From: Bacillota bacterium
GTDB taxonomy: Bacteria; Bacillota; Clostridia; Saccharofermentanales; Fastidiosipilaceae
DNA: 8,302 nucleotides
Assembly: GCA_023442635.1 (NCBI GenBank)
Contig: JAEZYR010000031.1
Span: 1-8,302, forward strand
Direction: 5' to 3'
In this document: piece after piece, positions 1-5,849 of the stretch
Position numbering within the stretch: the stretch's first letter is position 1
Layout: every line of letters starts with the position of its first letter
Translations under genes and position numbers: made by a program
Notes under the pieces: model-generated
The model's database searches: none
What the model saw: only the letters and a program-made list of their open reading frames with translations
Told to the model about the DNA's origin: nothing

Positions 1-1
1 G

Positions 2-607
2 ACTTGTAAGGTCGAAGAAGTGCCTTTAGCGCTTTTGTGGTCGACGCCTGGCCTTCTTCAGAGCCAGAACGAAGAGGCTATGATGAGCCCAGAAGCGTGG
101 CAAGAACTGCTGCAGGCGACCGTCCGAAGTGCTTTGCGAGAACACCAGGATCAGCGGCAGGTGGAGGGCGAACGTTTGGCGGCGGACCTCTTGGCCAAGC
201 TCGATACTTTTGAGACCCATGTTGCAGCCATTGAGGCGGCCTTGCCGAACCTGCTGACCCAATATCAGGAGCGCCTGCAGACCAAAGTTGCGGACTTGTT
301 GACACCAGAACAGATGGCTGCGCTCGGGCAGGAGCGCATTGCTGTTGAAGTGGCGATTTTTGCAGATCGGACAGCTGTTGATGAAGAAGTGGTTCGCCTC
401 CGTTCGCATATCGACCAATGCCGCGATTTGCTCCGAACCCAAGATCATGAGGCCGTCGGACGCAAGTTGGATTTTTTGATTCAAGAAATGTTGCGAGAGA
501 CCAATACGATTGGCAGCAAGGCACAGGACCAAGAGGTGACCCAGCATGTCTTGGATCTCAAAAACCTGATCGAGAAAATCAGAGAGCAGGTGCAAAACCT
601 TGTCTGA
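2..607 (+). CDS. yicC: YicC/YloC family endoribonuclease, C-terminal part (5' truncated by window)
   Basis: The reading frame is open from base 2, so the gene begins before the window; the GTG at 20 is only the first internal start-like codon. About 201 residues are visible, against roughly 290 for the full family. They cover the end of the N-terminal domain (a WSTPGLLQ segment, like the family's PGVL motif), an EGERL helix, and the whole C-terminal DUF1732 region. The family signature AVGRKLDFLIQEMLRETNT followed by GSKA is clear, and the protein ends in IEKIREQVQNLV, as E. coli YicC ends in REQIQNIE. Family members are cytoplasmic metal-dependent endoribonucleases; E. coli YicC has been linked to small-RNA decay. 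The central part is helical and charged, probably coiled coil. The stop overlaps the next gene by 8 nt, and the pair yicC-remA ahead of gmk is a conserved Firmicutes order. Identity is secure; the RNA substrate here is unknown. Confidence 0.93.
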   Translation, partial: TCKVEEVPLALLWSTPGLLQSQNEEAMMSPEAWQELLQATVRSALREHQDQRQVEGERLAADLLAKLDTFETHVAAIEAALPNLLTQYQERLQTKVADLLTPEQMAALGQERIAVEVAIFADRTAVDEEVVRLRSHIDQCRDLLRTQDHEAVGRKLDFLIQEMLRETNTIGSKAQDQEVTQHVLDLKNLIEKIREQVQNLV

Positions 608-881
608 TGGGGCTTTTCATACACAGACCTTTATGCCTATTGGAGCTGGCAATGTCGTCAACCTGGAGCGTTGTGTGGCCATTGTGCAGGCGGATAGCGC
701 ACCTGCCAGACGCATGATCCAAGAAGCGAGAGATCGGCAGCTGCTTATCGACGCCTCCTCAGGACGAAAAACACGCGCGGTTCTTGTTCTGGATAGCGAG
801 CATATACTGCTTTCGGCTTTGACTGTCGAAGAACTCAGCCGCGCGATGCAAGTGGAGAGCCAGGCCGCAAGTCAAGGCTAA
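600..881 (+). CDS. remA: RemA-family extracellular matrix regulatory protein (DUF370)
   Basis: This small protein (93 aa with this start) matches Bacillus subtilis RemA closely. It has IGAGNVV near residues 14-20, SAPARRMIQEARDR at 33-46, LIDASSGRKTRAV at 49-61 and LDSEHILLSAL at 64-74. RemA is an oligomeric DNA-binding protein that activates biofilm-matrix and osmoprotection genes in B. subtilis; the GRKTR stretch corresponds to the arginine-rich DNA-binding part. The chosen start is TTG at 600, with AGGTG at 588-592 seven bases upstream. The ATG at 633 would remove the first beta strand and has no good ribosome binding site. The start lies inside the end of yicC (8-nt overlap), suggesting translational coupling. 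The C-terminal SQAASQG tail is poorly conserved in the family. The regulatory targets in this organism cannot be told from the sequence. Confidence 0.92.
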   Translation: MSDGAFHTQTFMPIGAGNVVNLERCVAIVQADSAPARRMIQEARDRQLLIDASSGRKTRAVLVLDSEHILLSALTVEELSRAMQVESQAASQG

Positions 882-983
882 AGCATGGACGAAAGCGAGC
901 TATCCTGGGCGCAAGGGATCGCTGAGCCAGCTGGTACAAGATGACAAGAAAGCCTTTCATGGCGAAGGAGAAGTGGGCAAAAG

Positions 984-1607
984 ATGAATGAGCAGGGACT
1001 CAACCCAAAAGGTTTACTCGTGTGTGTTTCAGGGCCATCTGGTGTAGGTAAGGGAACCGTGATCCAGGCGGTTCGGCGGCAGCACAGCCTGCTGGATCAC
1101 TCTGTGTCCGTGACCACACGCCCACCGCGGCCAGGTGAATGCGAAGGCATTGAATACTACTTTCGTTCACGCCAAGAGTTTGAGAGCATGCTCGAAAGAG
1201 GAGAAATCCTTGAGCATGATGAGTACTGTGGCAACTACTACGGCACCCCCAAAGGCCCCATTGCCGACAAGCTAGCCATCGGTCGCGATGTCATCATGGA
1301 TGTCACGGTGCCAGGCTCGCTGATGACCTTACAGGCTTTCCCCGATGCCCTGAGTATCTTTTTGCTACCGCCTTCTTTGAGTGAATTAGAAAGGCGCTTG
1401 ACCAACCGCGGCACAGAGGCAGCAGATATTATTGCCCGCCGCATGTCCAAGGCAGAAGAGGAAATTTTAGAAGCGCCCAAATTCCGTTATATTATTGTGA
1501 ATCATGATGTACAAGGCACAGCCAAACTCATTCTCAATATTCTTGAGGCCGAACGTCACTTGGCTCGAAACCAAAGAGGTATCGAACAAGTGATCTTAGA
1601 GAGATAA
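984..1607 (+). CDS. gmk: Guanylate kinase
   Basis: At 207 residues this has the same length as E. coli Gmk. It phosphorylates GMP (and dGMP) to GDP with ATP in the cytoplasm. The P-loop GPSGVGKGT is at residues 17-25. The GMP-binding segment with TTRPPRPGE is at 44-52, including the phosphate-binding arginines R46 and R49. GNYYGTP is at 83-89, the lid arginine region RRLTNRGTE at 137-145 with R152/R153 beyond, and the base-proximal VNHD at 172-175. One oddity is that the usual D-[IV]-[DE]-x-Q-G motif after the lower strand reads D-V-T-V-P-G (106-111), so an acidic residue and a glutamine common in the family are replaced. A purine-rich AAGGAG (965-970) and GTGGG (973-977) precede the ATG. It follows remA by 102 nt and precedes rpoZ by 81 nt, the usual Firmicutes arrangement. 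Confidence 0.96.
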   Translation: MNEQGLNPKGLLVCVSGPSGVGKGTVIQAVRRQHSLLDHSVSVTTRPPRPGECEGIEYYFRSRQEFESMLERGEILEHDEYCGNYYGTPKGPIADKLAIGRDVIMDVTVPGSLMTLQAFPDALSIFLLPPSLSELERRLTNRGTEAADIIARRMSKAEEEILEAPKFRYIIVNHDVQGTAKLILNILEAERHLARNQRGIEQVILER

Positions 1608-1636
1608 TCTCATCCATGGCTTGCTTTGGCGTAACA

Positions 1637-1645
1637 TGCTAGAAT
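1637..1645 (+). promoter_or_regulatory. Candidate extended -10 promoter for rpoZ-glyS
   Basis: TGCTAGAAT lies in the gmk-rpoZ gap: a TG dinucleotide one base before TAGAAT (1640-1645, five of six matches to TATAAT). Transcription would begin near 1652, leaving a leader of about 37 nt before the rpoZ ATG. No good -35 hexamer sits 16-18 nt upstream, which is tolerated in extended -10 promoters. This would add transcription of rpoZ and glyS to read-through from the yicC-remA-gmk side. It is a motif call only. Confidence 0.4.
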
Positions 1646-1688
1646 AACGCCACTCTTTAGATGACGATAGAAATGCTTGGAGGCTTTC

Positions 1689-2201
1689 ATGCTGGTTAAA
1701 CCCTCAATTGACGAACTACTCCCAAAGACGCAAAACCGCTACACCCTGGCCGTCCTTGTGGCCAAACGCGCACGCCAACTGGCTGCTGGTGCCCAACCTT
1801 TGATTGAGTCTAAACAGCCCAATGTTGTTACGCTGGCGAGTGAAGAAGTGGCGGCTTCTGCTGTAGTGGGTGTGCCAGGTGAGCACCAGCCCGAGGTACC
1901 GCTGCGCCCCGAAGTTATTGCGGCGCAAGAAGCGGCCCGCCAGCAGGAGCAGAACCAACAATCGATGGATGCCATTCGCAAGAACTTTGGCCTTGAAGAT
2001 GAGAGGGAGAAGCCCCAACTTTCCATCCTGAATTTTTTGGATGAGAGCCTAGAAGCTTCTAACGTCGAAGGCGAAGAAGAGGACGAAGATTGGTCTGACG
2101 AGGACGAGGAAGATACACGTCCCGAGGACTATGAGCAGGCAGAAGCTTTGACCGACGAGGACGAGCTCAATAGCGAGGCGGATTACGAGGAGGAGGCTTG
2201 A
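1689..2201 (+). CDS. rpoZ: RNA polymerase omega subunit with long acidic C-terminal extension
   Basis: The first ~60 residues are a typical Firmicutes omega: [19 protein letters not shown], then AKRARQL and [11 protein letters not shown]. Omega binds the beta' subunit and helps RNA polymerase assembly and stability. Most omegas have 60-90 residues; this one has 170. After the core come a Q/A/E-rich linker (about 64-105), a short hydrophobic patch [11 protein letters not shown] (111-121), and a strongly acidic tail in which 26 of the last 44 residues are D or E with a single arginine. Start choice: the ATG at 1689 has GGAGG (1679-1683) five bases upstream. The TTG at 1677 overlaps that ribosome binding site and was rejected. 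The stop TGA shares its last base with the glyS ATG (TGATG), so glyS is likely coupled. The tail's role is unknown. Codons stay in frame without stops throughout, so a frameshift artefact is unlikely. Confidence 0.92.
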   Translation: MLVKPSIDELLPKTQNRYTLAVLVAKRARQLAAGAQPLIESKQPNVVTLASEEVAASAVVGVPGEHQPEVPLRPEVIAAQEAARQQEQNQQSMDAIRKNFGLEDEREKPQLSILNFLDESLEASNVEGEEEDEDWSDEDEEDTRPEDYEQAEALTDEDELNSEADYEEEA

Positions 2202-3622
2202 TGCCCTCAGAAGCAGTGACCATGGAGCGCCTGGTGGCGTTGTGCCGCAATCGAGGCTTTATCTTTCCTGGATCCGAAATTTATGGCGGCTTAGCCAACG
2301 CTTGGGACTTTGGCCCACTGGGTGTCGAACTGAAGAACAACGTCAAGCAAGCCTGGTGGCAGGCCTTTGTGCGTCGCCATCGGCTGAATGTCGGCGTTGA
2401 CTGTGCGATTTTGATGAACCCCAAAGTTTGGGAGGCTTCTGGCCATGTCAGTTCTTTTAATGACCCTTTGATCGATTGCAAGCAATGCCGTTCTCGCTTC
2501 CGCGCAGATCAACTGATCGAAGATTGGGCAGCTAAGCAGGGTGAATCAGTTGCGATTGAGGGCTGGAGCAATGAGCAACTTGTTGATTTCATTCGTGAAC
2601 ACGAGGTGACTTGCCCCGAGTGTGGATCGAAGAACTTCACAGACGTGCGGCAGTTCAACATGATGTTCAAGACCTACCAGGGCGTCACGGCGGATAGCGC
2701 GGCAGAAATCTACCTGCGTCCCGAGACAGCCCAGGGCATCTTTACCAATTTCCGCAATGTTCAGCGCAGTACCCGCCGCAAGCTGCCGATGGGTATCGCC
2801 CAAGTTGGCAAGAGCTTTCGCAATGAAATTACCCCTGGTAACTTCATTTTTAGAACGCGAGAGTTCGAGCAGCTTGAACTTGAGTTCTTCTGCAAGCCAG
2901 AAAGCGATTTAGCCTGGTTTGCCTACTGGAGAGAGTACTGCCGAGCCTGGCTTTTGGCTTTGGGCATCCCAGAAGAAGATTTGCGTTTGCGCGATCATAG
3001 CCAGGAAGAGCTGGCCTTTTATTCGAGGGCGACAACAGACTTTGAATATCGCTTCCCCTTTGGATGGGGCGAGTTGTGGGGCATTGCGGATCGCACTGAC
3101 TACGACCTCAACCAGCATATGGCCTTTTCGCGCCAGGATCTTTCTTATTTCGATCCCACAACGAATGAGAAATATGTGCCTTATGTCATCGAGCCATCAC
3201 TGGGAGCGGACCGTGCAACTCTGGCCTTTTTGGCTGCTGCTTATGACGAAGAGACGCTAGAAAATGGTGATACGCGGACGGTTCTGCGCTTTCATCCAGC
3301 ACTTGCGCCAGTCAAAATTGCGGTTTTGCCCCTTTCGGCGAAGTTGTCCGAAGCTGCCTGGCCGATTGTTGACCAACTGTCTGCCCACTACAATGTCGAA
3401 TTTGATGATCGGCAGGCCATTGGCCGTCGCTACCGTCGCCAGGACGAAATTGGCACCCCCTTCTGCGTGACCTATGACTTTGAGTCACAGGAAGATCAGG
3501 CTGTGACCATTCGTCACCGCGACAGCATGGAGCAAGAGCGGGTCAAGATCGCAGATCTCGAAGCTTGGTTTGCTGGGCGCTTCGACTTTGCGCTAGCAGC
3601 CCCTGCCATGCCTGAGGTCTAA
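2201..3622 (+). CDS. glyS: Glycyl-tRNA synthetase, single-chain alpha2 type
   Basis: A class IIa synthetase (473 aa) that charges tRNA-Gly in the cytoplasm. It is the single-polypeptide homodimeric kind, not the two-subunit glyQ/glyS kind. The N-terminal signature [13 protein letters not shown] is at about 18-30, followed by WDFGPLG. A zinc-ribbon-like pair of CxxC motifs is at C93/C96 and C138/C141. RPETAQG is at 173-179, motif 2 with [19 protein letters not shown] at 206-224, [10 protein letters not shown] at about 297-306, and motif 3 [13 protein letters not shown] at 331-343. The C-terminal anticodon-binding domain starts near 366 ([12 protein letters not shown]). The ATG at 2201 was chosen because it overlaps the rpoZ stop and follows a long Shine-Dalgarno run (AGGAGGAGG, 2188-2196), which also encodes the acidic end of omega. 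The TTG at 2198 is the alternative. An intrinsic terminator follows. In many Firmicutes rpoZ is followed by coaBC/priA, so glyS in this position is notable. Confidence 0.96.
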   Translation: MPSEAVTMERLVALCRNRGFIFPGSEIYGGLANAWDFGPLGVELKNNVKQAWWQAFVRRHRLNVGVDCAILMNPKVWEASGHVSSFNDPLIDCKQCRSRFRADQLIEDWAAKQGESVAIEGWSNEQLVDFIREHEVTCPECGSKNFTDVRQFNMMFKTYQGVTADSAAEIYLRPETAQGIFTNFRNVQRSTRRKLPMGIAQVGKSFRNEITPGNFIFRTREFEQLELEFFCKPESDLAWFAYWREYCRAWLLALGIPEEDLRLRDHSQEELAFYSRATTDFEYRFPFGWGELWGIADRTDYDLNQHMAFSRQDLSYFDPTTNEKYVPYVIEPSLGADRATLAFLAAAYDEETLENGDTRTVLRFHPALAPVKIAVLPLSAKLSEAAWPIVDQLSAHYNVEFDDRQAIGRRYRRQDEIGTPFCVTYDFESQEDQAVTIRHRDSMEQERVKIADLEAWFAGRFDFALAAPAMPEV

Positions 3623-3668
3623 ACTCTGGCTGCTACGCTCAACTTGAGGGCGAAGCCCATGCTTAACA

Positions 3669-3699
3669 AAAACAGCGGGAAAGAGTCCCGCTGTTTTTT
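3669..3699 (+). terminator. Intrinsic terminator after glyS
   Basis: A perfect 9-bp stem, ACAGCGGGA (3672-3680) with TCCCGCTGT (3686-3694), closes a 5-nt AAGAG loop and runs into a T tract (3694-3699). The A-rich upstream flank extends the pairing. It ends the housekeeping block about 47 nt after the glyS stop and isolates the following cassette. Confidence 0.95.
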
Positions 3700-3705
3700 A
3701 TTCAC

Positions 3706-3748
3706 CAGGGTCATAGGGCTTGCAGGCGAGGGGTACACTATGACCCTG
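3706..3748 (+). repeat. Perfect 11-bp inverted repeat, 21-nt spacer
   Basis: CAGGGTCATAG (3706-3716) and CTATGACCCTG (3738-3748) are exact reverse complements separated by 21 nt. The pair lies just downstream of the glyS terminator and upstream of the -10 box at 3776, so it is outside the predicted cassette transcript. The arms are centred about two and a half to three helical turns apart. That suits a pair of half-sites for a regulator or a looped operator better than a terminator, as there is no T tract. The bound factor is unknown. Confidence 0.6.
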
Positions 3749-3751
3749 CAC

Positions 3752-3787
3752 AGGCGTTCACGCCTAGCCAGGGGCTATAATGAACGC
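3752..3787 (+). promoter_or_regulatory. Promoter of the O-acylation cassette embedded in overlapping dyads
   Basis: A consensus -10 box TATAAT lies at 3776-3781, predicting a start near 3788 and a leader of about 21 nt before the ATG at 3809. The position for -35 (3753-3758, GGCGTT with a 17-nt spacer) is a poor match, which suggests activator dependence. Three inverted repeats overlap here: AGGCGT-TC-ACGCCT (3752-3765) over the -35 site; TAGCC-AGG-GGCTA (3765-3777) touching the -10; and GCGTTCA (3754-3760) with TGAACGC (3781-3787), spanning from -35 to the start site. The TATAAT call is firm; the operator role is inference. Confidence 0.65.
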
Positions 3788-3808
3788 TAAATGAATTTGA
3801 GGATTTCT

Positions 3809-4774
3809 ATGCAAAAGAAGCGTTGGGCAATACGGGCAGCACTTTTCGCCATGCTGACCTTGCTGGTCTTTGCAGGCCTGTCTCATGTTATGGAGCGCAA
3901 GACCTTGACGGGTCCCTGGGCCTATAGTGCGAAAGTTAACGCCTACTTCAATATGCCAGCCAACACTATTGATGTCGTCGGCTTTGGCTCAAGTCATATG
4001 TTCTGCTCCATAAGCCCTGCCCTCATGCAGTCACAGGCTGGCATTTCGGCTTATGTTTTAGCTACTCAGCGCCAGCCTGTCAAAGCTTCCTACTTTTACA
4101 TGCTCGAGGCACTCAAAAGGCAAAAACCCAAGGTCTTTCTTTTTGAAACCTACATGGTGAATACCAGTCAGAATCAGGACATAGAAGACGGCATCATCGC
4201 GGATGCCACTGAGCCCTTGCCCTTTTCATGGACGAAATTGCGCATGATTCATGCCATGACAGAGGGCAAAAAGAGCAAGTTGCCCTATTATCTGACGCTT
4301 TTTAAGTATCACGAGCGCTGGAAGGACTTGGAGGACGGTGATTTTGCGTACCAGCGAAAAGCCATGCAGGATCCGCTTAGGGGCTATATCTACTTTAGCG
4401 AAATGACGCCAGCAGAAGCGATTCACTACGATGAGCCACCTGTTATCCAGAACTTTGATGCAGAAGACCTGTATTACCTGGAGAAAATGATCGAGTTGGC
4501 CAAGCGCGAAGGGATTCACTTGCTTCTGCTCTACGCTCCCTTTCCTATGGATAGAGATTCCTACAACCATTGCTTTACCATGGCGAATTTTGCGAAAGAA
4601 CATAACCTTCCCTTTATTAACGGCTATGAACTTTTGCAAGAGGGGCGTTTTGATTACCAGACAGACTTCTACGATGACGATCATCTCAATGCCAATGGTG
4701 CGGGCAAGCTGACGCTCTATGTCGCTCAGTTTCTCAAAGAACATGGCCTTTTGGACGGTAGGAGGGGAGACTGA
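3809..4774 (+). CDS. Membrane-anchored SGNH-hydrolase-like protein, copy A (MBOAT partner)
   Basis: A 321-residue protein with a basic N-terminus (MQKKRW), one membrane segment at about 8-25, and a domain predicted to lie outside the membrane. DVVGFGSSHMF (55-65) carries a GSSH block I with probable nucleophile S62. YDDDHLN (288-294) is the block V D-x-x-H, with D289 and H292. This is the SGNH arrangement of DltD/AlgJ/AlgX-like partners of MBOAT acyltransferases, which finish or assist O-acyl transfer to polymers. The start at 3809 has GAGG (3799-3802) six bases upstream; the in-frame ATG at 3791 would almost coincide with the predicted transcription start and was rejected. It is the first of two tandem paralogs: 190 of 296 ungapped positions are identical to copy B. 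The Cys pair C66 and C255 is kept in both. The family was recognised by motif, not by a known gene name; the exact substrate cannot be stated. Confidence 0.8.
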   Translation: MQKKRWAIRAALFAMLTLLVFAGLSHVMERKTLTGPWAYSAKVNAYFNMPANTIDVVGFGSSHMFCSISPALMQSQAGISAYVLATQRQPVKASYFYMLEALKRQKPKVFLFETYMVNTSQNQDIEDGIIADATEPLPFSWTKLRMIHAMTEGKKSKLPYYLTLFKYHERWKDLEDGDFAYQRKAMQDPLRGYIYFSEMTPAEAIHYDEPPVIQNFDAEDLYYLEKMIELAKREGIHLLLLYAPFPMDRDSYNHCFTMANFAKEHNLPFINGYELLQEGRFDYQTDFYDDDHLNANGAGKLTLYVAQFLKEHGLLDGRRGD

Positions 4775-4815
4775 TGCCGATAGAGCCCCCGATGTGGTTT
4801 AATAACCAAATATGA
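4774..4815 (+). CDS. Possible 13-codon coupling mini-ORF between the two SGNH genes
   Basis: An ATG at 4774 overlaps the stop of copy A (TGATG) and follows an excellent ribosome binding site (AGGAGGGG, 4760-4767) at normal distance. It reads MPIEPPMWFNNQI and stops at TGA 4813-4815, which overlaps the ATG of copy B in a four-base ATGA junction. Copy B has no convincing Shine-Dalgarno of its own before 4812. The arrangement therefore fits termination-reinitiation that hands ribosomes from copy A to copy B. It may be translated only as a coupling device, with no peptide function. A chance origin is possible, because the ribosome binding site also encodes the G-R-R-G end of copy A. Confidence 0.4.
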   Translation: MPIEPPMWFNNQI

Positions 4816-5792
4816 ATGAAGAGAGTCAACAAATGAGGCGCGGGCTTAGCGGACGACGGCTTATGCGCGTCCTAGGCTTTGCTTTGGTGGCTGGGCTTAT
4901 ATTTGGCGTTTTATCCCATATCATCGAGCGCAAAACGCTGACAGGGGCCTGGGCTTACAGTGCCAAAGTCAATGCTTACTTTAACCAAGAGCCTAGGTCC
5001 ATGGATGTTGTGGCTGTCGGCTCGAGTCACATGTACTGTTCGCTGAGTCCAGCTTTGATGGAAGCCAAGTACAACATACCTGGTTATGTGCTCGCGACGC
5101 CGAATCAGCCCGCCAAAGCTTCCTACTACTATATGCTCCACGCGCTCAAAACCCAGCATCCCAAGGTTTTCATCTTCGAAACCTTCAAGGTAAATGATAG
5201 TGGCAAAGGAGAAGAGGCAGACAGCGTTATTGCTGAAGCGACTGAGTCCCTGCCTTTCTCGTGGCTCAAACTGCGCATGATTGACGCTATGACGCAGGGG
5301 AAAAAGAATAAGCTGCCGTACTTCCTGACGCTATTTAAGTACCACGATCGTTGGAAAGACTTAGACGAGGGTGATTTTAGCTTTCGCCGAAAGGCGATGC
5401 AGGATGAGTTTCGAGGCTATGTGTATTTGACGCAAACAACAGCCTTGGATCCCGTAAGCTACACCGAAGCGCCTCAAATACAAACGATTGACGAAGAAGA
5501 CCGCTACTATCTTCAGAAGATGATCGACCTTGCCAAAAAAGAGAACATACAGCTCATCCTTTTCTATGCGCCCTTTCCTATGGATGTCGCGCGCTACAAC
5601 CTTTGCTACACCATGGCTGATTTTGCCCAAAAAGAAGGCCTCCCTTTCATCAACGGCTACGAGCTCATGCAGCAGGGGCTTTTTGATTGCAAGACGGACT
5701 TTTACGACAGGGATCATCTGAATGCCAATGGGGCAGGGCGGATGACCGATTACCTCGCACAATATTTGCAGCAGCACGGTTTCCTGAACTAA
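4812..5792 (+). CDS. Membrane-anchored SGNH-hydrolase-like protein, copy B (MBOAT partner)
   Basis: A 326-residue paralog of copy A, alignable without gaps at a constant offset of ten residues. An arginine-rich N-terminus is followed by a membrane segment at about 17-35 and an extracytoplasmic SGNH-like domain. Block I is VGSSHMY (69-75) with probable nucleophile S72. Block V is YDRDHLN (298-304) with D299 and H302. Only the outer aspartate of the D-x-x-H and the one next to the His are shared with copy A. The conserved Cys pair is C76 and C265; C293 is unique to this copy. Divergence from copy A concentrates in the N-terminus and at residues about 131-140 and 209-220. The start at 4812 is favoured by its ATGA overlap with the mini-ORF; the ATG at 4833, behind a weak GAAGAGAG, is the alternative. 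It lies 57 nt before the MBOAT gene and surely shares its transcript. Both copies look catalytically intact, so this is not a decayed duplicate. Confidence 0.8.
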   Translation: MNEESQQMRRGLSGRRLMRVLGFALVAGLIFGVLSHIIERKTLTGAWAYSAKVNAYFNQEPRSMDVVAVGSSHMYCSLSPALMEAKYNIPGYVLATPNQPAKASYYYMLHALKTQHPKVFIFETFKVNDSGKGEEADSVIAEATESLPFSWLKLRMIDAMTQGKKNKLPYFLTLFKYHDRWKDLDEGDFSFRRKAMQDEFRGYVYLTQTTALDPVSYTEAPQIQTIDEEDRYYLQKMIDLAKKENIQLILFYAPFPMDVARYNLCYTMADFAQKEGLPFINGYELMQQGLFDCKTDFYDRDHLNANGAGRMTDYLAQYLQQHGFLN

Positions 5793-5849
5793 GGTAAGCG
5801 AGCAACAGCAGCGCTTGGCTTTGGTTCATAGCATTGACGAAAGGCTCCT

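Noticed and set aside
26..595. Long minus-strand reading frame opposite yicC
   Set aside because: It mirrors a clearly conserved plus-strand gene and its protein resembles no family I know; it is an antisense shadow.
885..944. 19-codon frame in the remA-gmk gap
   Set aside because: It lacks a good ribosome binding site, has no overlap with its neighbours and no recognisable peptide.
1621..1645. TTGCTT/TAGAAT as a standard -35/-10 pair
   Set aside because: The spacer is only 13 nt; the extended -10 reading of the same box is preferred.
1677..1688. TTG start giving rpoZ four more residues
   Set aside because: It overlaps the GGAGG ribosome binding site of the ATG at 1689, where the conserved omega N-terminus begins.
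3791..3808. Upstream ATG for SGNH copy A
   Set aside because: It lies about three bases from the predicted transcription start and has no ribosome binding site, while 3809 has GAGG at good distance.
4833..4835. Alternative ATG for SGNH copy B
   Set aside because: Only a weak GAAGAGAG precedes it; the ATGA overlap favours 4812, though 4833 cannot be excluded.
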